The translations under genes were made by a program, and so were the position numbers. A stretch of DNA of 64,000 nt from Planctomycetota bacterium (GTDB lineage Bacteria > Planctomycetota > Phycisphaerae > WQYP01): positions 22,382-86,381 of the forward strand of contig JAKAVA010000103.1 in the NCBI GenBank assembly GCA_021827645.1. The letters are read 5' to 3'. The notes below the pieces were generated by a model. It searched no databases and was not told where the DNA came from. It saw only the letters and a list, made by a program, of their open reading frames with translations. Shown piece by piece: positions 18,381 to 27,168 of this stretch (its first letter is position 1; every line of letters begins with the position of its first letter).

Positions 18381-19337
18381 TTATTTACGGGCGGAGGGAC
18401 GTTTTAATTGTGACTTGAGGTAGGCAAGAAATTGATTCAAGGCGTCCCGTCGCTGAGGAGAAGGAAAATTCATAAACGCATGCCCGACACCCTTGACCAT
18501 GATCAGCTTAACCGGTTTATGGGCATCCTTTAATGCCCCCGCCAGGGTAGAGGCCTCGATCGGAGGTACGAGCTTGTCTCGGGTGCCCTGAAAAAGAAGA
18601 GTAGGCACGGCGTGGTGCAAATAGGCAATGGGCGAAGCCGTGAGCATGCCATCGATGGGATGGAGTTTCAACCAATTTTTCAGATAATCCTGCACCAATT
18701 GATACGCCCAGGTTTTGCGGCTCAGACCGTGGATCAACATGAGATTGGTGGGCGTGTAGAATCCAATCACGGCCCGCACTTTAACGCGATCATTGGGGTA
18801 GGCCGTCGGGATGAAATATTTGGTTTGCGCGGTGTACGCCGTCATCAGCGCGAGATGGGCTCCCGCAGAACACCCGGCGACAAATATCTCATCGGGGCGG
18901 ATATGAAGTCGACGGGCATGTACTTTCAGCCACGCCAGAGCATTTTTGCAGTCGATCAGATCACCGGGAAAGCGCCCTCCGGCACCGATCAATCGATAGT
19001 TAATGTTGAAAACTTCGTAGCCGTTAGCGGCGAGCCGGATTGCCATGTATCTCACGCCCGTGTCGTTTCGGTTGCCCCACTTCCATGCGCCGCCGTGAAT
19101 GAGTAATACGGCGGGATGATTGCCGAGACTCCGCGGGATGTACAGATCTCCAGTCTGCGCGGGAGTACCGCCCATCACATACGGAATGTCACGCTTAATC
19201 CGGATCAGGTGCGCAAAGGGATTGGTGGTGGATGGTGCGCGCGCTGCCGATGTCCCAATCGCGGTGAATGTTCCCACCATGAGCGTGGAATACAGAGTTA
19301 ACATCCTGCGATTCGGCATAAGCAACATATTCTCCAT
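18381..19337 (-). CDS. Exported alpha/beta hydrolase, esterase of the BD-FAE/HSL type
   Basis: About 318 residues. A signal peptide precedes an alpha/beta-hydrolase domain with the oxyanion motif LIHGGAWKWGN, the nucleophile elbow AGCSAGAH, Asp in GTRDKLVPP and His in GVGHAFMN. It is similar to esterases acting on acetylated or feruloylated plant polysaccharides and to carboxylesterases. The start is uncertain: 19337 (MENMLLMPNRR) is chosen, and ATG codons at 19328 and 19319 are possible. The track start at 19430 would overlap the deacetylase gene. Confidence 0.82.
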   Translation of the reverse strand: MENMLLMPNRRMLTLYSTLMVGTFTAIGTSAARAPSTTNPFAHLIRIKRDIPYVMGGTPAQTGDLYIPRSLGNHPAVLLIHGGAWKWGNRNDTGVRYMAIRLAANGYEVFNINYRLIGAGGRFPGDLIDCKNALAWLKVHARRLHIRPDEIFVAGCSAGAHLALMTAYTAQTKYFIPTAYPNDRVKVRAVIGFYTPTNLMLIHGLSRKTWAYQLVQDYLKNWLKLHPIDGMLTASPIAYLHHAVPTLLFQGTRDKLVPPIEASTLAGALKDAHKPVKLIMVKGVGHAFMNFPSPQRRDALNQFLAYLKSQLKRPSARK

Positions 19338-19399
19338 CAGTCGTCGGCGATTGATGTCAGTTCTTCCGACCAGTCTCCACGTTCGGACACCTACTGCGA

Positions 19400-20110
19400 T
19401 TATAGGTTGGCCAGGCTCTTGAAGCTCCACCCCTGATCGCGGATAAATGCCAGAATATCCGGAAGCGCAGCCACCGTTTGCGCCTGCGATGCGTGGCGGC
19501 GGGCGTATTCCAGACCATCATGAAGCAGAATAATATCACCGGCAGAAAGCTTTTTTGTAATCCGTGTAAAAATACGCTCTGCGGGTGCCCCGGTGGTGTC
19601 CCACGCCCAGGCTCGCCACCCAACGTAGCGCATCTGCAATTCTCTGACTGCGGCTGCCTGATTCCATATCTTAAATCCCATCGGCGCACGGAACAGGTTA
19701 GGGCGCGATCCTGAGAGCTCGGCAATCAGATCGCTGGTTCGCTGCAACTGAGATCGCCAATAGCCCCGGCTGCCCATTATGCCGGCGTGATCATGGCTCC
19801 AGGTGTGGTTTGCGATGCAGTGTCCGGCGGCGAGCATATCGCGCACCAGCGATTGGTGGGAAGCCATGTTCTCGCCGATGCAGAAGAATGTCGCCCTGGC
19901 TCCAGCCGATTCCAGTGCTTGGAGAATGGGAACCGTAAATTGCGGGGTTGGGCCATCATCAAATGTAAGTGCGACGGCATCGGTATCAGGTACGCATGAA
20001 ATAATCGGCGCCACCAGAGGCGAATTGTGGTAAAGCACCGCTCCCAAAGCCGTCATAGCACCGGTGTAGGCAACGGCGCCAAGTCCGACCGCTTCTGCGG
20101 AACTTATCAT
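19400..20110 (-). CDS. Polysaccharide deacetylase (NodB domain, CE4)
   Basis: NodB-fold enzyme that removes N- or O-acetyl groups from peptidoglycan, chitin-like or exopolysaccharide chains. Motif 1 is TFDDGPT, the metal ligands are in NHTWSHDH, and motif 3 is LFRAPMG, with a final LLHDG. A hydrophobic N-terminal segment (residues about 5-25) suggests membrane anchoring. The start at 20110 is used; the track's 20152 lies inside the upstream lipoprotein gene, which stops at 20113. The close spacing suggests one operon with the lipoprotein. Confidence 0.88.
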   Translation of the reverse strand: MISSAEAVGLGAVAYTGAMTALGAVLYHNSPLVAPIISCVPDTDAVALTFDDGPTPQFTVPILQALESAGARATFFCIGENMASHQSLVRDMLAAGHCIANHTWSHDHAGIMGSRGYWRSQLQRTSDLIAELSGSRPNLFRAPMGFKIWNQAAAVRELQMRYVGWRAWAWDTTGAPAERIFTRITKKLSAGDIILLHDGLEYARRHASQAQTVAALPDILAFIRDQGWSFKSLANL

Positions 20111-20112
20111 GA

Positions 20113-20763
20113 TCAACCTGCCCCCGCTTGACGTCTCAAAGTGATGACCCACCTTCGCCCATCGGATGAATCCCTAAGGTGAATGCTGCGAAGGCGCCTA
20201 TCGCGCGCCCAGTTGAGCAACGCGGTGACGAAAGTGTGATTCGGCCGCATGACCGTGATTCTCCAAGGGACGCCCGGGTAACCCATAAAATACAATTTTT
20301 CAACATCCCCATTCGGGAGATGGACGGTGCTTTCCTGCACCCCCGGGTGCCTGAAAGATATAACTCTAATTTCGGAAGGCCATTGCAGGATGCGGTGCAA
20401 ATCGCGGATGAATTGCAGCGCCCAAGCGGGCTGATGGGTATAGATGATCTTCTGACTTCCCGCCCAGGAATACGCGACCGCTAGATGTGAATCGGGGCCG
20501 CCCGGATTCATACGATTCATTTCCACATTCAATATACGATTGTGGAATGTCATGGTGCCGAAATACCGCTGGCAGGAATGCTGCGCATACGCTTTAAGTT
20601 CGCCTGAGTTTTGAATTTCAACCGGTTTGGGGCGCCAGAGAACCTGACTCCGATGCAGGCTGGATGACGGGGCCAAGGATTCGGAGGCACACCCGCAGAG
20701 CAGGAGAACCGTCAGAGTTGCCGGTCCGCCGATGAATCTGCAAATGGAAGATCGATTTGCCAT
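20113..20763 (-). CDS. Lipoprotein of unknown function
   Basis: About 216 residues beginning MANRSSICRF, with a lipoprotein signal peptide whose lipobox is LLLCGCAS. The mature part has no motif I recognise; it is rich in Arg and His near the C-terminus (WARDRRLRSIHL). ATG 20763 puts the charged n-region directly before the hydrophobic stretch. It is packed three bases from the start of the polysaccharide deacetylase, so a role in envelope glycan metabolism is a guess from position only. Confidence 0.65.
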   Translation of the reverse strand: MANRSSICRFIGGPATLTVLLLCGCASESLAPSSSLHRSQVLWRPKPVEIQNSGELKAYAQHSCQRYFGTMTFHNRILNVEMNRMNPGGPDSHLAVAYSWAGSQKIIYTHQPAWALQFIRDLHRILQWPSEIRVISFRHPGVQESTVHLPNGDVEKLYFMGYPGVPWRITVMRPNHTFVTALLNWARDRRLRSIHLRDSSDGRRWVITLRRQAGAG

Positions 20764-20823
20764 GCAATGTGAATTTCCATATTCATACACGTTGGACAAT
20801 GCGGTCCATGGCGTCACGCTGCC

Positions 20824-21714
20824 TCACAGTGCGCCGGAGCCATAGTATTCGCGGATACCATCCAAGAGTCCGGCCTTGGGGGTATAGCCCAGCACCGCTA
20901 TGGATTTGGCCAGATCCGCCTCGGTATGTTTCTGAAAAAAGTTATATGGATTATCAATATATTCGGGTTCAAAATTGGTATGCATCACCACATTCAATGC
21001 ACCGATGACGGCGTTAAAAGATTCTGAAATGCCGCTGCCGACGTTGAATATTTCCCCGCCGGAAGCCTCAGCGGCTTTCAAGTTGGCCTGAATGACATCG
21101 TCGATCCAGACGAAATCGCGTTTCTGGTGGCCGTCACGAAATATTCGCGGTCGATGGCCAGCCTTCATCTGCTGGGCAAGCTGATAAATCATGGACGCGA
21201 ATTTACCCTTATGCCCTTCGCCGGGGCCGTACACGTTGAAATATCGCAGACCGATGCATGGCAGACCGGTCTGCCGATGCCACAACCGTGCGAGATGCTC
21301 CATGACCATTTTGGAATAGCCGTAAACGTTAAGAGGATGCGGCGGAGCCGATTCCACCATCGGCGGCGCACTGTTACCGTAAATGGCCGCCGACGACGCC
21401 CATACCACACGGGCTTTCCATGCCGCCGCCCACGAAAGTACGTGCCGAAATCCCTCGACATTGTTGGTCATCATCCGATGTTGATCGGTAACGGTGGTGT
21501 CGGTTATCGAGGCCTGATGAAAGATAATGTCGAAAGGCCCTGGGGGCTGGATCGTGCAATCGGAACAGATCACGTCCCCTTTGAACTTGACCAGATTACT
21601 GAAATTGCCGGCCGAGAAATTGTCGAGAATGGTGACGTCATGTGATTCATCCACCAGCGCCATGGCCAGATTGGACCCGATAAACCCCGCTCCGCCTGTT
21701 ACTAAAGCACGCAT
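20824..21714 (-). CDS. NAD-dependent sugar epimerase, HldD-like
   Basis: Short-chain extended dehydrogenase with the nucleotide-binding GGAGFIGSNLA, active-site pair YGYSK and upstream Ser in SSAAIYGN. The run RYFNVYGPGEGHKGKFAS and the ending TEADLAKSIAVLGYTP match ADP-glycero-manno-heptose 6-epimerase (HldD) more closely than GalE. HldD makes the L,D-heptose precursor of lipopolysaccharide inner core. A different NDP-sugar cannot be excluded because no other hld genes are nearby. 296 residues, ATG start. Confidence 0.8.
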   Translation of the reverse strand: MRALVTGGAGFIGSNLAMALVDESHDVTILDNFSAGNFSNLVKFKGDVICSDCTIQPPGPFDIIFHQASITDTTVTDQHRMMTNNVEGFRHVLSWAAAWKARVVWASSAAIYGNSAPPMVESAPPHPLNVYGYSKMVMEHLARLWHRQTGLPCIGLRYFNVYGPGEGHKGKFASMIYQLAQQMKAGHRPRIFRDGHQKRDFVWIDDVIQANLKAAEASGGEIFNVGSGISESFNAVIGALNVVMHTNFEPEYIDNPYNFFQKHTEADLAKSIAVLGYTPKAGLLDGIREYYGSGAL

Positions 21715-21762
21715 GTTTGCTCCATCTGAAAAACGATCTCGTCTACACGTCGATCATGGTGG

Positions 21763-22857
21763 TCAGGCGGGCTGCTGCTGCGTCATGCAGTGCAGGGTAC
21801 CCAAACCCCAGACCATATCACGGCAGGCGATCGGCACAACCGCCCTGCCGGGAAAGCACCCCGCGATTATATTCAGTGCATCACGATCCGCCGAATCGTT
21901 AAATACCGGCACCAGCACCTTGTGATTGGCAATATAAAAATTGGCATAGCTGGCCGGCAGGCGCTGGCCGTCAAAGTACACCGGCTGAGGCATGGGCAGT
22001 TTGATGACTTTCAGTGGATGCCCCGCAAGGTCCGTCATCGCGGAGAGCAACTCATAATTTTTCTTCAAACGACGGAAGTTTTCGTCGCGGGTATTTTCTT
22101 CATAGCAAGCCAATACCGTTCCCGGCGCAACGAATCGGGCGGTATCATCAATGTGGCCGTGTGTATCATCGCCGGCGATACCGCTCTCGAGCCAGAGGAC
22201 TTTTCGAGCTCCGAGATAACGGGCGAAGATATCCTCCATCTGCTTTTTGGTCATACCGGGGTTTCGGGCCTGAATCTTGGATAAGAGACATTCCCGCGTG
22301 GTGAGAAGCAATCCACATCCATCCACATCAATGCTTCCCCCTTCCAGGACCAGACGCCGCAGCACGCCGCCGGCGCTGATGACGGGCTCCAGACAGGGGG
22401 TTTCAGCAACCTGCGACATCAGATGCGGGACTTTGGCATCGCGATGATAATTGCTGTATTTGGCCCAACCATTGAATTTCCAACTCAGGGCAACCAGCCC
22501 CCGCCCGCCATGCGGTCGGGTAAATATCGCGCCTGAGTCGCGTGTCCAGATACGGTCGGTCGAGAGGCGGTGAAAGCGCACCTGCGAAAGATTTACTCCC
22601 GAGAGTTTTAAAATCTGTCGCGCCCGTCGCCGCTCAGCGTCCGACCCGATGATGATGTGCACCTGTTCCACTTCCGCCAGATGGCGGACGATATCGGCAA
22701 ACACCCATGGGATCGGTTCAAATTTTCCCGGCCAATCGGCCTGATTGTGCGGCCACGCAAGCCAGGTTGCAGTATGCGGTTCCCATTCGGCCGGCATCAT
22801 GCCGGAGTATGGGTCGGCCGCCATAGCGGTTTGCTTTTTTCTGACGTTTTTTTTCAT
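21763..22857 (-). CDS. aguA: Agmatine deiminase
   Basis: Guanidino-group hydrolase that converts agmatine to N-carbamoylputrescine. Family motifs include MPAEWEPHTATWLAWPH near the start, TDRIWTRDSGAIF, LEGGSIDVDG, DDTHGHIDD and the catalytic Cys near the C-terminus in GLGTLHCMTQQQPA. 364 residues. It starts seven bases after the end of aguB, so the two form an operon that makes putrescine from agmatine. No arginine decarboxylase is seen in the window. Confidence 0.95.
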   Translation of the reverse strand: MKKNVRKKQTAMAADPYSGMMPAEWEPHTATWLAWPHNQADWPGKFEPIPWVFADIVRHLAEVEQVHIIIGSDAERRRARQILKLSGVNLSQVRFHRLSTDRIWTRDSGAIFTRPHGGRGLVALSWKFNGWAKYSNYHRDAKVPHLMSQVAETPCLEPVISAGGVLRRLVLEGGSIDVDGCGLLLTTRECLLSKIQARNPGMTKKQMEDIFARYLGARKVLWLESGIAGDDTHGHIDDTARFVAPGTVLACYEENTRDENFRRLKKNYELLSAMTDLAGHPLKVIKLPMPQPVYFDGQRLPASYANFYIANHKVLVPVFNDSADRDALNIIAGCFPGRAVVPIACRDMVWGLGTLHCMTQQQPA

Positions 22858-22863
22858 GCGAAG

Positions 22864-23736
22864 TTAATCCACCAGCCGACGGGTTATCTGATCATACATG
22901 TCAATACGGCGATCACGAAGGAAAGGCCAGTTGCGGCGAACAATTTCCTGCAGGCCGGTATCAACGGTTGCGATGAGTATCTCCTCCACATCGTGCCCCC
23001 CTTTCGCCAACCAACGACCGAACGGATCGCAGATAAATGAATGGCCGAAAAATTCAATTCCGCCGTCCGCGGACCCTTCGTGGCCGATGCGGTTGGCGGC
23101 GGCCACATAGACTCCGTTGGCAATGGCGTGCGAGCGCTGGATGGTTTGCCATGCGTCAACCTGCGCATGGCCAAATTCCTCTTTTTCACGGGGATGCCAG
23201 CCGATGGCTGTGGGATAAAAAATCACCTCGGCTCCGCGCAGAGCGGTCAGTCGGGCTCCTTCGGGAAACCACTGATCCCAGCAGATCAATACGCCGATGC
23301 GGCCGAAGCGGGTAGCGAACGTCTTGAACCCCAGATCGCCGGGCGTAAAGTAATATTTTTCGTAGTAGAGCGGGTCATCGGGAATGTGCATCTTGCGATA
23401 GATGCCTGCGAGACTTCCATCAGCGTCAATGACCGCCGCTGTATTGTGGTAGACACCGGGTTGTCGCCGTTCAAAGAGCGATGCGATGACAACCACGCCC
23501 AGCTCGCGGGCAAGCGGCATGAGTTTATCCGTTGTCGGGCCGGGAATCGGTTCCGCAAGATCGAATATCGCAGGATCCTCCCGCTGACAGAAGTAATCGC
23601 TGCAAAAAAGTTCCTGCGTACAGATCACCTTGGCCCCCCGCCGCGCCGCCTCGGTTATCCGCATGACTATCTTGTCGCGATTCGCCGAGGCGCTTGATTC
23701 CGAGCGCATCTGAATGACAGCTATGTCATATTTCAT
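22864..23736 (-). CDS. aguB: N-carbamoylputrescine amidase
   Basis: Nitrilase-superfamily amidase that completes the two-step route from agmatine to putrescine. The Glu-Lys-Cys triad is present: Glu in CTQELFCSDYF, Lys in YRKMHIPDDP and Cys in LICWDQWFPEGAR. The last motif is the AguB-specific form. It has 290 residues. The start ATG 23736 has only a weak ribosome binding site. aguA follows directly. Confidence 0.94.
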   Translation of the reverse strand: MKYDIAVIQMRSESSASANRDKIVMRITEAARRGAKVICTQELFCSDYFCQREDPAIFDLAEPIPGPTTDKLMPLARELGVVVIASLFERRQPGVYHNTAAVIDADGSLAGIYRKMHIPDDPLYYEKYYFTPGDLGFKTFATRFGRIGVLICWDQWFPEGARLTALRGAEVIFYPTAIGWHPREKEEFGHAQVDAWQTIQRSHAIANGVYVAAANRIGHEGSADGGIEFFGHSFICDPFGRWLAKGGHDVEEILIATVDTGLQEIVRRNWPFLRDRRIDMYDQITRRLVD

Positions 23737-23933
23737 AATTCAATCTCACCGTTGAGTTTCTCCATCGATCCGGACCTTGCGTCCGAACCGGTCGAGCGGG
23801 ATTATAGCGGGCATCGGCTCCGTCGGCGCGGCGTTGTGTGAGCACTTTTGGTATCCATTCGCGCTAACCCATCATGGATGCGGGCTTGAATCGAGGTCAT
23901 GGCGCCTGCCGCAGACCATAACCTGATCGACCA

Positions 23934-24254
23934 TCACGTAATCGCTTCGAGTGCCGCGAGCATTTCGCCGGCGGCATGATCGTCACCGACGCGTCGGGCG
24001 GCGGCAATACCGGATCGGTACATCTCACAGGCTCCGGTGCGCTGGTCCATCTTCTCAAGCGTGCGACCACACATGAAGTAGGCAGCGGCGTAGTCGGGGT
24101 GTTCCCGGATCAGGAGCTTGAAGCGTTCCACCGCCTGAGTCGATTGGCCGAGGCGGGCGTATTCCATGGCCACGGCATATTGAATGAATGCATCATGGGG
24201 ATCCTGCTTGAGCATTTTTTCCAGTTGATCAAGGCGTGAGGGGGACTGGGTCAT
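23934..24254 (-). CDS. TPR-repeat protein
   Basis: 106 residues made almost entirely of tetratricopeptide-like helical pairs (AFIQYAVAMEYARLG, QAVERFKLLIREHPDY, AAYFMCGRTLEKM), a fold used for protein-protein contacts. ATG 24254 is marked by AAAGGAG seven bases before it; the track extends the frame much further back across the preceding gene. It overlaps the 3' end of the YkgJ-like gene by 26 bases and so is probably translated with it. Confidence 0.8.
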   Translation of the reverse strand: MTQSPSRLDQLEKMLKQDPHDAFIQYAVAMEYARLGQSTQAVERFKLLIREHPDYAAAYFMCGRTLEKMDQRTGACEMYRSGIAAARRVGDDHAAGEMLAALEAIT

Positions 24255-24744
24255 TTTCGCTCCTTTGCAACCGGTAATCCCGCAGTGTCGATCTCCATTC
24301 CCGATAACTGTACGGCATCGCAAACCGGGCGTGAAGTTCCAGGATTCGACGGTGAAATTTCTCGTAAAGCTCCGGCTGCCAATCCTGGTTGGCGGGATCG
24401 CAGAAATAAATCCGACACCCCAAAGGCCGCGCTTCACGGGCGGTGCAGAGCCCGTCAATCTGCCAGGGGCAATCGCCTGAAACCGGATATTGCGGCAAGG
24501 AAATGGATATCGCGGTTCCCGCATCCGCTTTTGCCGAGACGGGAATCAGCCCCATCCGCATCGCGAAATATTGCATTTCAAGTGTGCTGACAAAAAGCTG
24601 ATGCCCCCAGGAATCGAACCGACAACATCTGCCGCTTGCATCGCAGCGGGGATTATGCGCGTTGACGACGGCGTCAAGCTCGGCATAAAGCGACACCATG
24701 GCATCAAGCGCAGCGGGATGCGGACCCGATGAATCAGCCATCAT
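24229..24744 (-). CDS. YkgJ-type Cys-cluster protein (zinc/iron-chelating domain)
   Basis: 171 residues. The Cys pattern CDASGRCCRF, followed by DCPWQIDGLCTARE, RPLGCRIYFC, is the signature of the CxxCxxCC/YkgJ family thought to bind zinc or an iron-sulfur cluster; function unknown. The start is ATG 24744, which overlaps the TGA of the upstream DUF2905 gene (ATGA), rather than the track's far upstream codon. TPR, YkgJ-like and DUF2905 genes form a tight minus-strand operon. Confidence 0.8.
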   Translation of the reverse strand: MMADSSGPHPAALDAMVSLYAELDAVVNAHNPRCDASGRCCRFDSWGHQLFVSTLEMQYFAMRMGLIPVSAKADAGTAISISLPQYPVSGDCPWQIDGLCTAREARPLGCRIYFCDPANQDWQPELYEKFHRRILELHARFAMPYSYREWRSTLRDYRLQRSENDPVPLTP

Positions 24745-24962
24745 CGGCGCATCCACCAGTTGAAAAGCCAGATGATGAGCGTCGCCAGAGCCGAGAGAAC
24801 CAGACAACTCACGACAGGGAAGAACAACGAGAACCGTCTGCGGCGAATGATGATATCGCCGGGAAGTCCGTGAAATCCAAATCGAATCGCCAGCCAGGCG
24901 GCTCCGGCGCCGAGGATGAAGATGATGCCGATGAGAAAAAGCCATTTCGGTAAATCAGCCAT
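24741..24962 (-). CDS. DUF2905 family membrane protein
   Basis: 73 residues with two transmembrane helices separated by the family hallmark RFGFHGLPGDIIIRRRRF. DUF2905 proteins are short inner-membrane proteins of unknown role. The start is ATG 24960-24962 (MADLPKWLFLIG). The 62 bases up to the divergent gene contain AT-rich promoter-like sequence (acaatataaagtatagt). Confidence 0.85.
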   Translation of the reverse strand: MADLPKWLFLIGIIFILGAGAAWLAIRFGFHGLPGDIIIRRRRFSLFFPVVSCLVLSALATLIIWLFNWWMRR

Positions 24963-25024
24963 ACAATATAAAGTATAGTGCGGTTGCGGCATGAGCCAAA
25001 CGCGGGCGGAATTTGGAGTTGATG

Positions 25025-25291
25025 ATGAATCGCCATGATGCAACAGAGCCGACGGATGCAGCGGTTGAACCTTTAAGTGGGGGAAGAGTGCTCGAACTTT
25101 ATTTTCTTAAGGCACGTGCAGCAAGCCTCGATATCGCGGCGATGCTCGATCGCCTGTCCCGTGCGGAGCAGTCGCTCGGGCCGGTGAATGACGAGCGAAA
25201 AGTGCGGCTCAAATCGGCGCTCCATGTTCTGGCTGACGAGGCCGGTGATAAGGCGCGCCGCATTCAGGAAATATTCAGCATTAAAGGGTGA
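25025..25291 (+). CDS. Small hypothetical protein upstream of EboB-like hydrolase
   Basis: 88 residues, Ala- and Leu-rich, predicted helical (LELYFLKARAASLDIAAMLDRLSRA), with no signal peptide or Cys. GGAG six bases before the ATG at 25025 decides the start over the ATG at 25022. It ends two bases before the start of the TatD-like hydrolase, so the two are cotranscribed. In ebo clusters the gene before eboB is eboA, which is larger; this protein does not obviously match it. Confidence 0.6.
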   Translation: MNRHDATEPTDAAVEPLSGGRVLELYFLKARAASLDIAAMLDRLSRAEQSLGPVNDERKVRLKSALHVLADEAGDKARRIQEIFSIKG

Positions 25292-25293
25292 CG

Positions 25294-26148
25294 ATGTTTT
25301 TTATCGATCCGCATGTCCACATGGTGTCGCGAACGACGACCGATTATGAAAATATGGCGATGGCAGGCGTTGTGGCGGTCAGCGAGCCGGCTTTTTGGGC
25401 GGGGTTTGATCGCACACCGTCGGCATTTGCCGATTATTATCGCCAGCTGACGGAATTTGAACCGCTTCGGGCCGCACAGTTCGGTATTTCCCATTACTGC
25501 TGGATATGCCTCAATCCGAAAGAGGCGGAGGATTCAGGCAAAGCCCGCGAGGTACTGAGCCTGATTCCGCAATATCTTAGTCGTCCCAATGTGCTGGGGG
25601 TTGGTGAAATCGGACTCCACAAAAACACCCCCAATGAAATGGACATTTTCCGCCGTCATGTCCAGCTTGCCATCGACACAGGCTCCGCAGGACGCCATCG
25701 CCTGATCCTCATTCATACACCGCATCTGGAGGACAAATTGCGTGGCACTCGGTTGATCATCGATATGCTGAAGGAATTTGGATCTGCGATTGATCCGTCG
25801 CGCGTGCTGATTGATCACTGCGAAGAACATACCATCCGAATGGTGAAGGATGCGGGGTTCTGGGCCGGGATGACGGTGTATCCCACGACCAAAGCCACAC
25901 CGGAGCGGGCAGTGGATATGATTGAGGTGTACGGTTCAGAGCGTGTATGCATCAACGCGGCTGCCGACTGGGGCATCAGCGACCCATTGTGGGTCCATCG
26001 CACGATGCTCGAAGCGCGGCGTCGGGGGCATAAACTCCGCACGCTGATGAAAATTTTCCATAACAATCCGGCGACATTTTTCGGCGGTCACCTTGGATTT
26101 GCAATCCGGCCGATGGATGTCGTCCATCGCGACCTGAATACCGACTGA
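25294..26148 (+). CDS. TatD-family metal-dependent hydrolase, EboB-like
   Basis: Amidohydrolase-fold protein of 284 residues with the metal-binding DPHVHMVSR at the start, GVGEIGLHKN, LIHTPHLEDKLRGT, LIDHCEEHT and the late NAAADWG. The MVSRTTTDYENMA opening, EPAFWAGFDR, FGISHYCWICLNPKEA and PTTKATPERAVDMIEVYGSER match what I recall of EboB from the cyanobacterial and algal ebo operon. That operon is tied to export of secondary metabolites. The other ebo genes (UbiA-like, sugar phosphate cyclase) are absent here. ATG 25294 follows the upstream stop directly. Confidence 0.8.
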   Translation: MFFIDPHVHMVSRTTTDYENMAMAGVVAVSEPAFWAGFDRTPSAFADYYRQLTEFEPLRAAQFGISHYCWICLNPKEAEDSGKAREVLSLIPQYLSRPNVLGVGEIGLHKNTPNEMDIFRRHVQLAIDTGSAGRHRLILIHTPHLEDKLRGTRLIIDMLKEFGSAIDPSRVLIDHCEEHTIRMVKDAGFWAGMTVYPTTKATPERAVDMIEVYGSERVCINAAADWGISDPLWVHRTMLEARRRGHKLRTLMKIFHNNPATFFGGHLGFAIRPMDVVHRDLNTD

Positions 26149-26156
26149 CGGCGAGA

Positions 26157-27089
26157 TCAGGTCCAGACCGAGAGCGCGATTTTTCCAAACCCTCCGCCCT
26201 GTTCCAACAGCCGATGCGCGTCGGCGATTTCCTCCATGCGGAACACCTTATTGATGACCGGCTTGATGAGATTTCGCTCAATGAGATTCGAGAGCGATTC
26301 CAGCACGCGGCGATCACGCCGGAGAAATGAATAATGGAGTGTGATATTTTTCCGGTATCCCAAGGCGAGTTCGCCCGACGGATTTACGATCGTCACGATC
26401 TGCCCCATCGGCCGCACCAAATCCATGCAGCGGGCAACCCAGTCAAAGCCCGCGCAATCCAGCACGATATCCACGCCGTGGGGATGCTCTTCTTTGACGA
26501 TAGCGATGACATCTTCCTGATTGCGGTCGATAACCCGGTCGGCTCCAAAGGAACGGGCCAATGCCATATTCGGTCCGGAACAGACGGCGATGACGTACGC
26601 CCCTGCGCGATGCGCAAGCTGCGTGGCGATCGATCCGACGCCACCGGTACTGTTGATGATCAGCACTGTCTGGCCCAGACGTAAATTTGCCCGTTCAAAT
26701 AGTGCCCCATAGGCGGTCATGCCCGCCAGTGGTACCGCGCCGGCCTCCAACCACGAGAGCGACGGCGGCTTGTGAGCGACAATATCAGCGTTGACGACGT
26801 TGAACTCCGCATTACCGCCCGGCAATCCGAAGTCGGGGGAATAATACACGTCGTCGGCGGGGTGAAAATCTGTCACTCCCGCTCCGACTTTCTCCACTTT
26901 TCCGGCGACATCAAATCCCAGCACGCTTCCTGGCCCGTATCCAAAATTGCCTGTTTTCCTGAGCTTGATGTCAATGGGATTGACGCTGCCGGCCAGTACC
27001 CTGACCAGCAACTGATTGGGACCGATGGAAGGCACCGGCAGTTCGCCCGGTTTAAAATTTTCAGGCCCGCCGTTGGCGGTCAAAATCAT
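26157..27089 (-). CDS. Zinc-free MDR oxidoreductase (quinone reductase-like)
   Basis: Medium-chain dehydrogenase/reductase of 310 residues. The N-terminal GroES-like domain has PGELPVPSIGPNQLLVRV and GSVNPIDIK, and the Rossmann motif is NSTGGVGSIATQLAHRAGA with Asp in VLDCAG. The catalytic and structural zinc Cys residues are missing, which places it with NADPH:quinone oxidoreductases and enoyl reductase-like enzymes. Substrate unknown. It is convergent with the EboB-like gene, eight bases apart. Confidence 0.88.
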   Translation of the reverse strand: MILTANGGPENFKPGELPVPSIGPNQLLVRVLAGSVNPIDIKLRKTGNFGYGPGSVLGFDVAGKVEKVGAGVTDFHPADDVYYSPDFGLPGGNAEFNVVNADIVAHKPPSLSWLEAGAVPLAGMTAYGALFERANLRLGQTVLIINSTGGVGSIATQLAHRAGAYVIAVCSGPNMALARSFGADRVIDRNQEDVIAIVKEEHPHGVDIVLDCAGFDWVARCMDLVRPMGQIVTIVNPSGELALGYRKNITLHYSFLRRDRRVLESLSNLIERNLIKPVINKVFRMEEIADAHRLLEQGGGFGKIALSVWT

Positions 27090-27114
27090 GGCTTTAATTG
27101 GAAACTCTCCTGAA

Positions 27115-27141
27115 TAAAAAAGGCCGGGGAATTCCCGGCCT
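27115..27141 (-). terminator. Rho-independent terminator after the A-type carrier gene
   Basis: Read on the minus strand: GGCCGGG, AATTC loop, CCCGGCC, then a run of T. It lies between the stop of the Fe-S carrier gene (27169) and the start of the MDR gene (27089). Confidence 0.85.
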
Positions 27142-27168
27142 TGGCAAATTCAATCATGCAGCACGTTT

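Noticed and set aside
24601-24640. tRNA-like string aggaatcgaaccg
   Set aside because: It lies in the YkgJ-like coding region and has no cloverleaf or acceptor stem around it.
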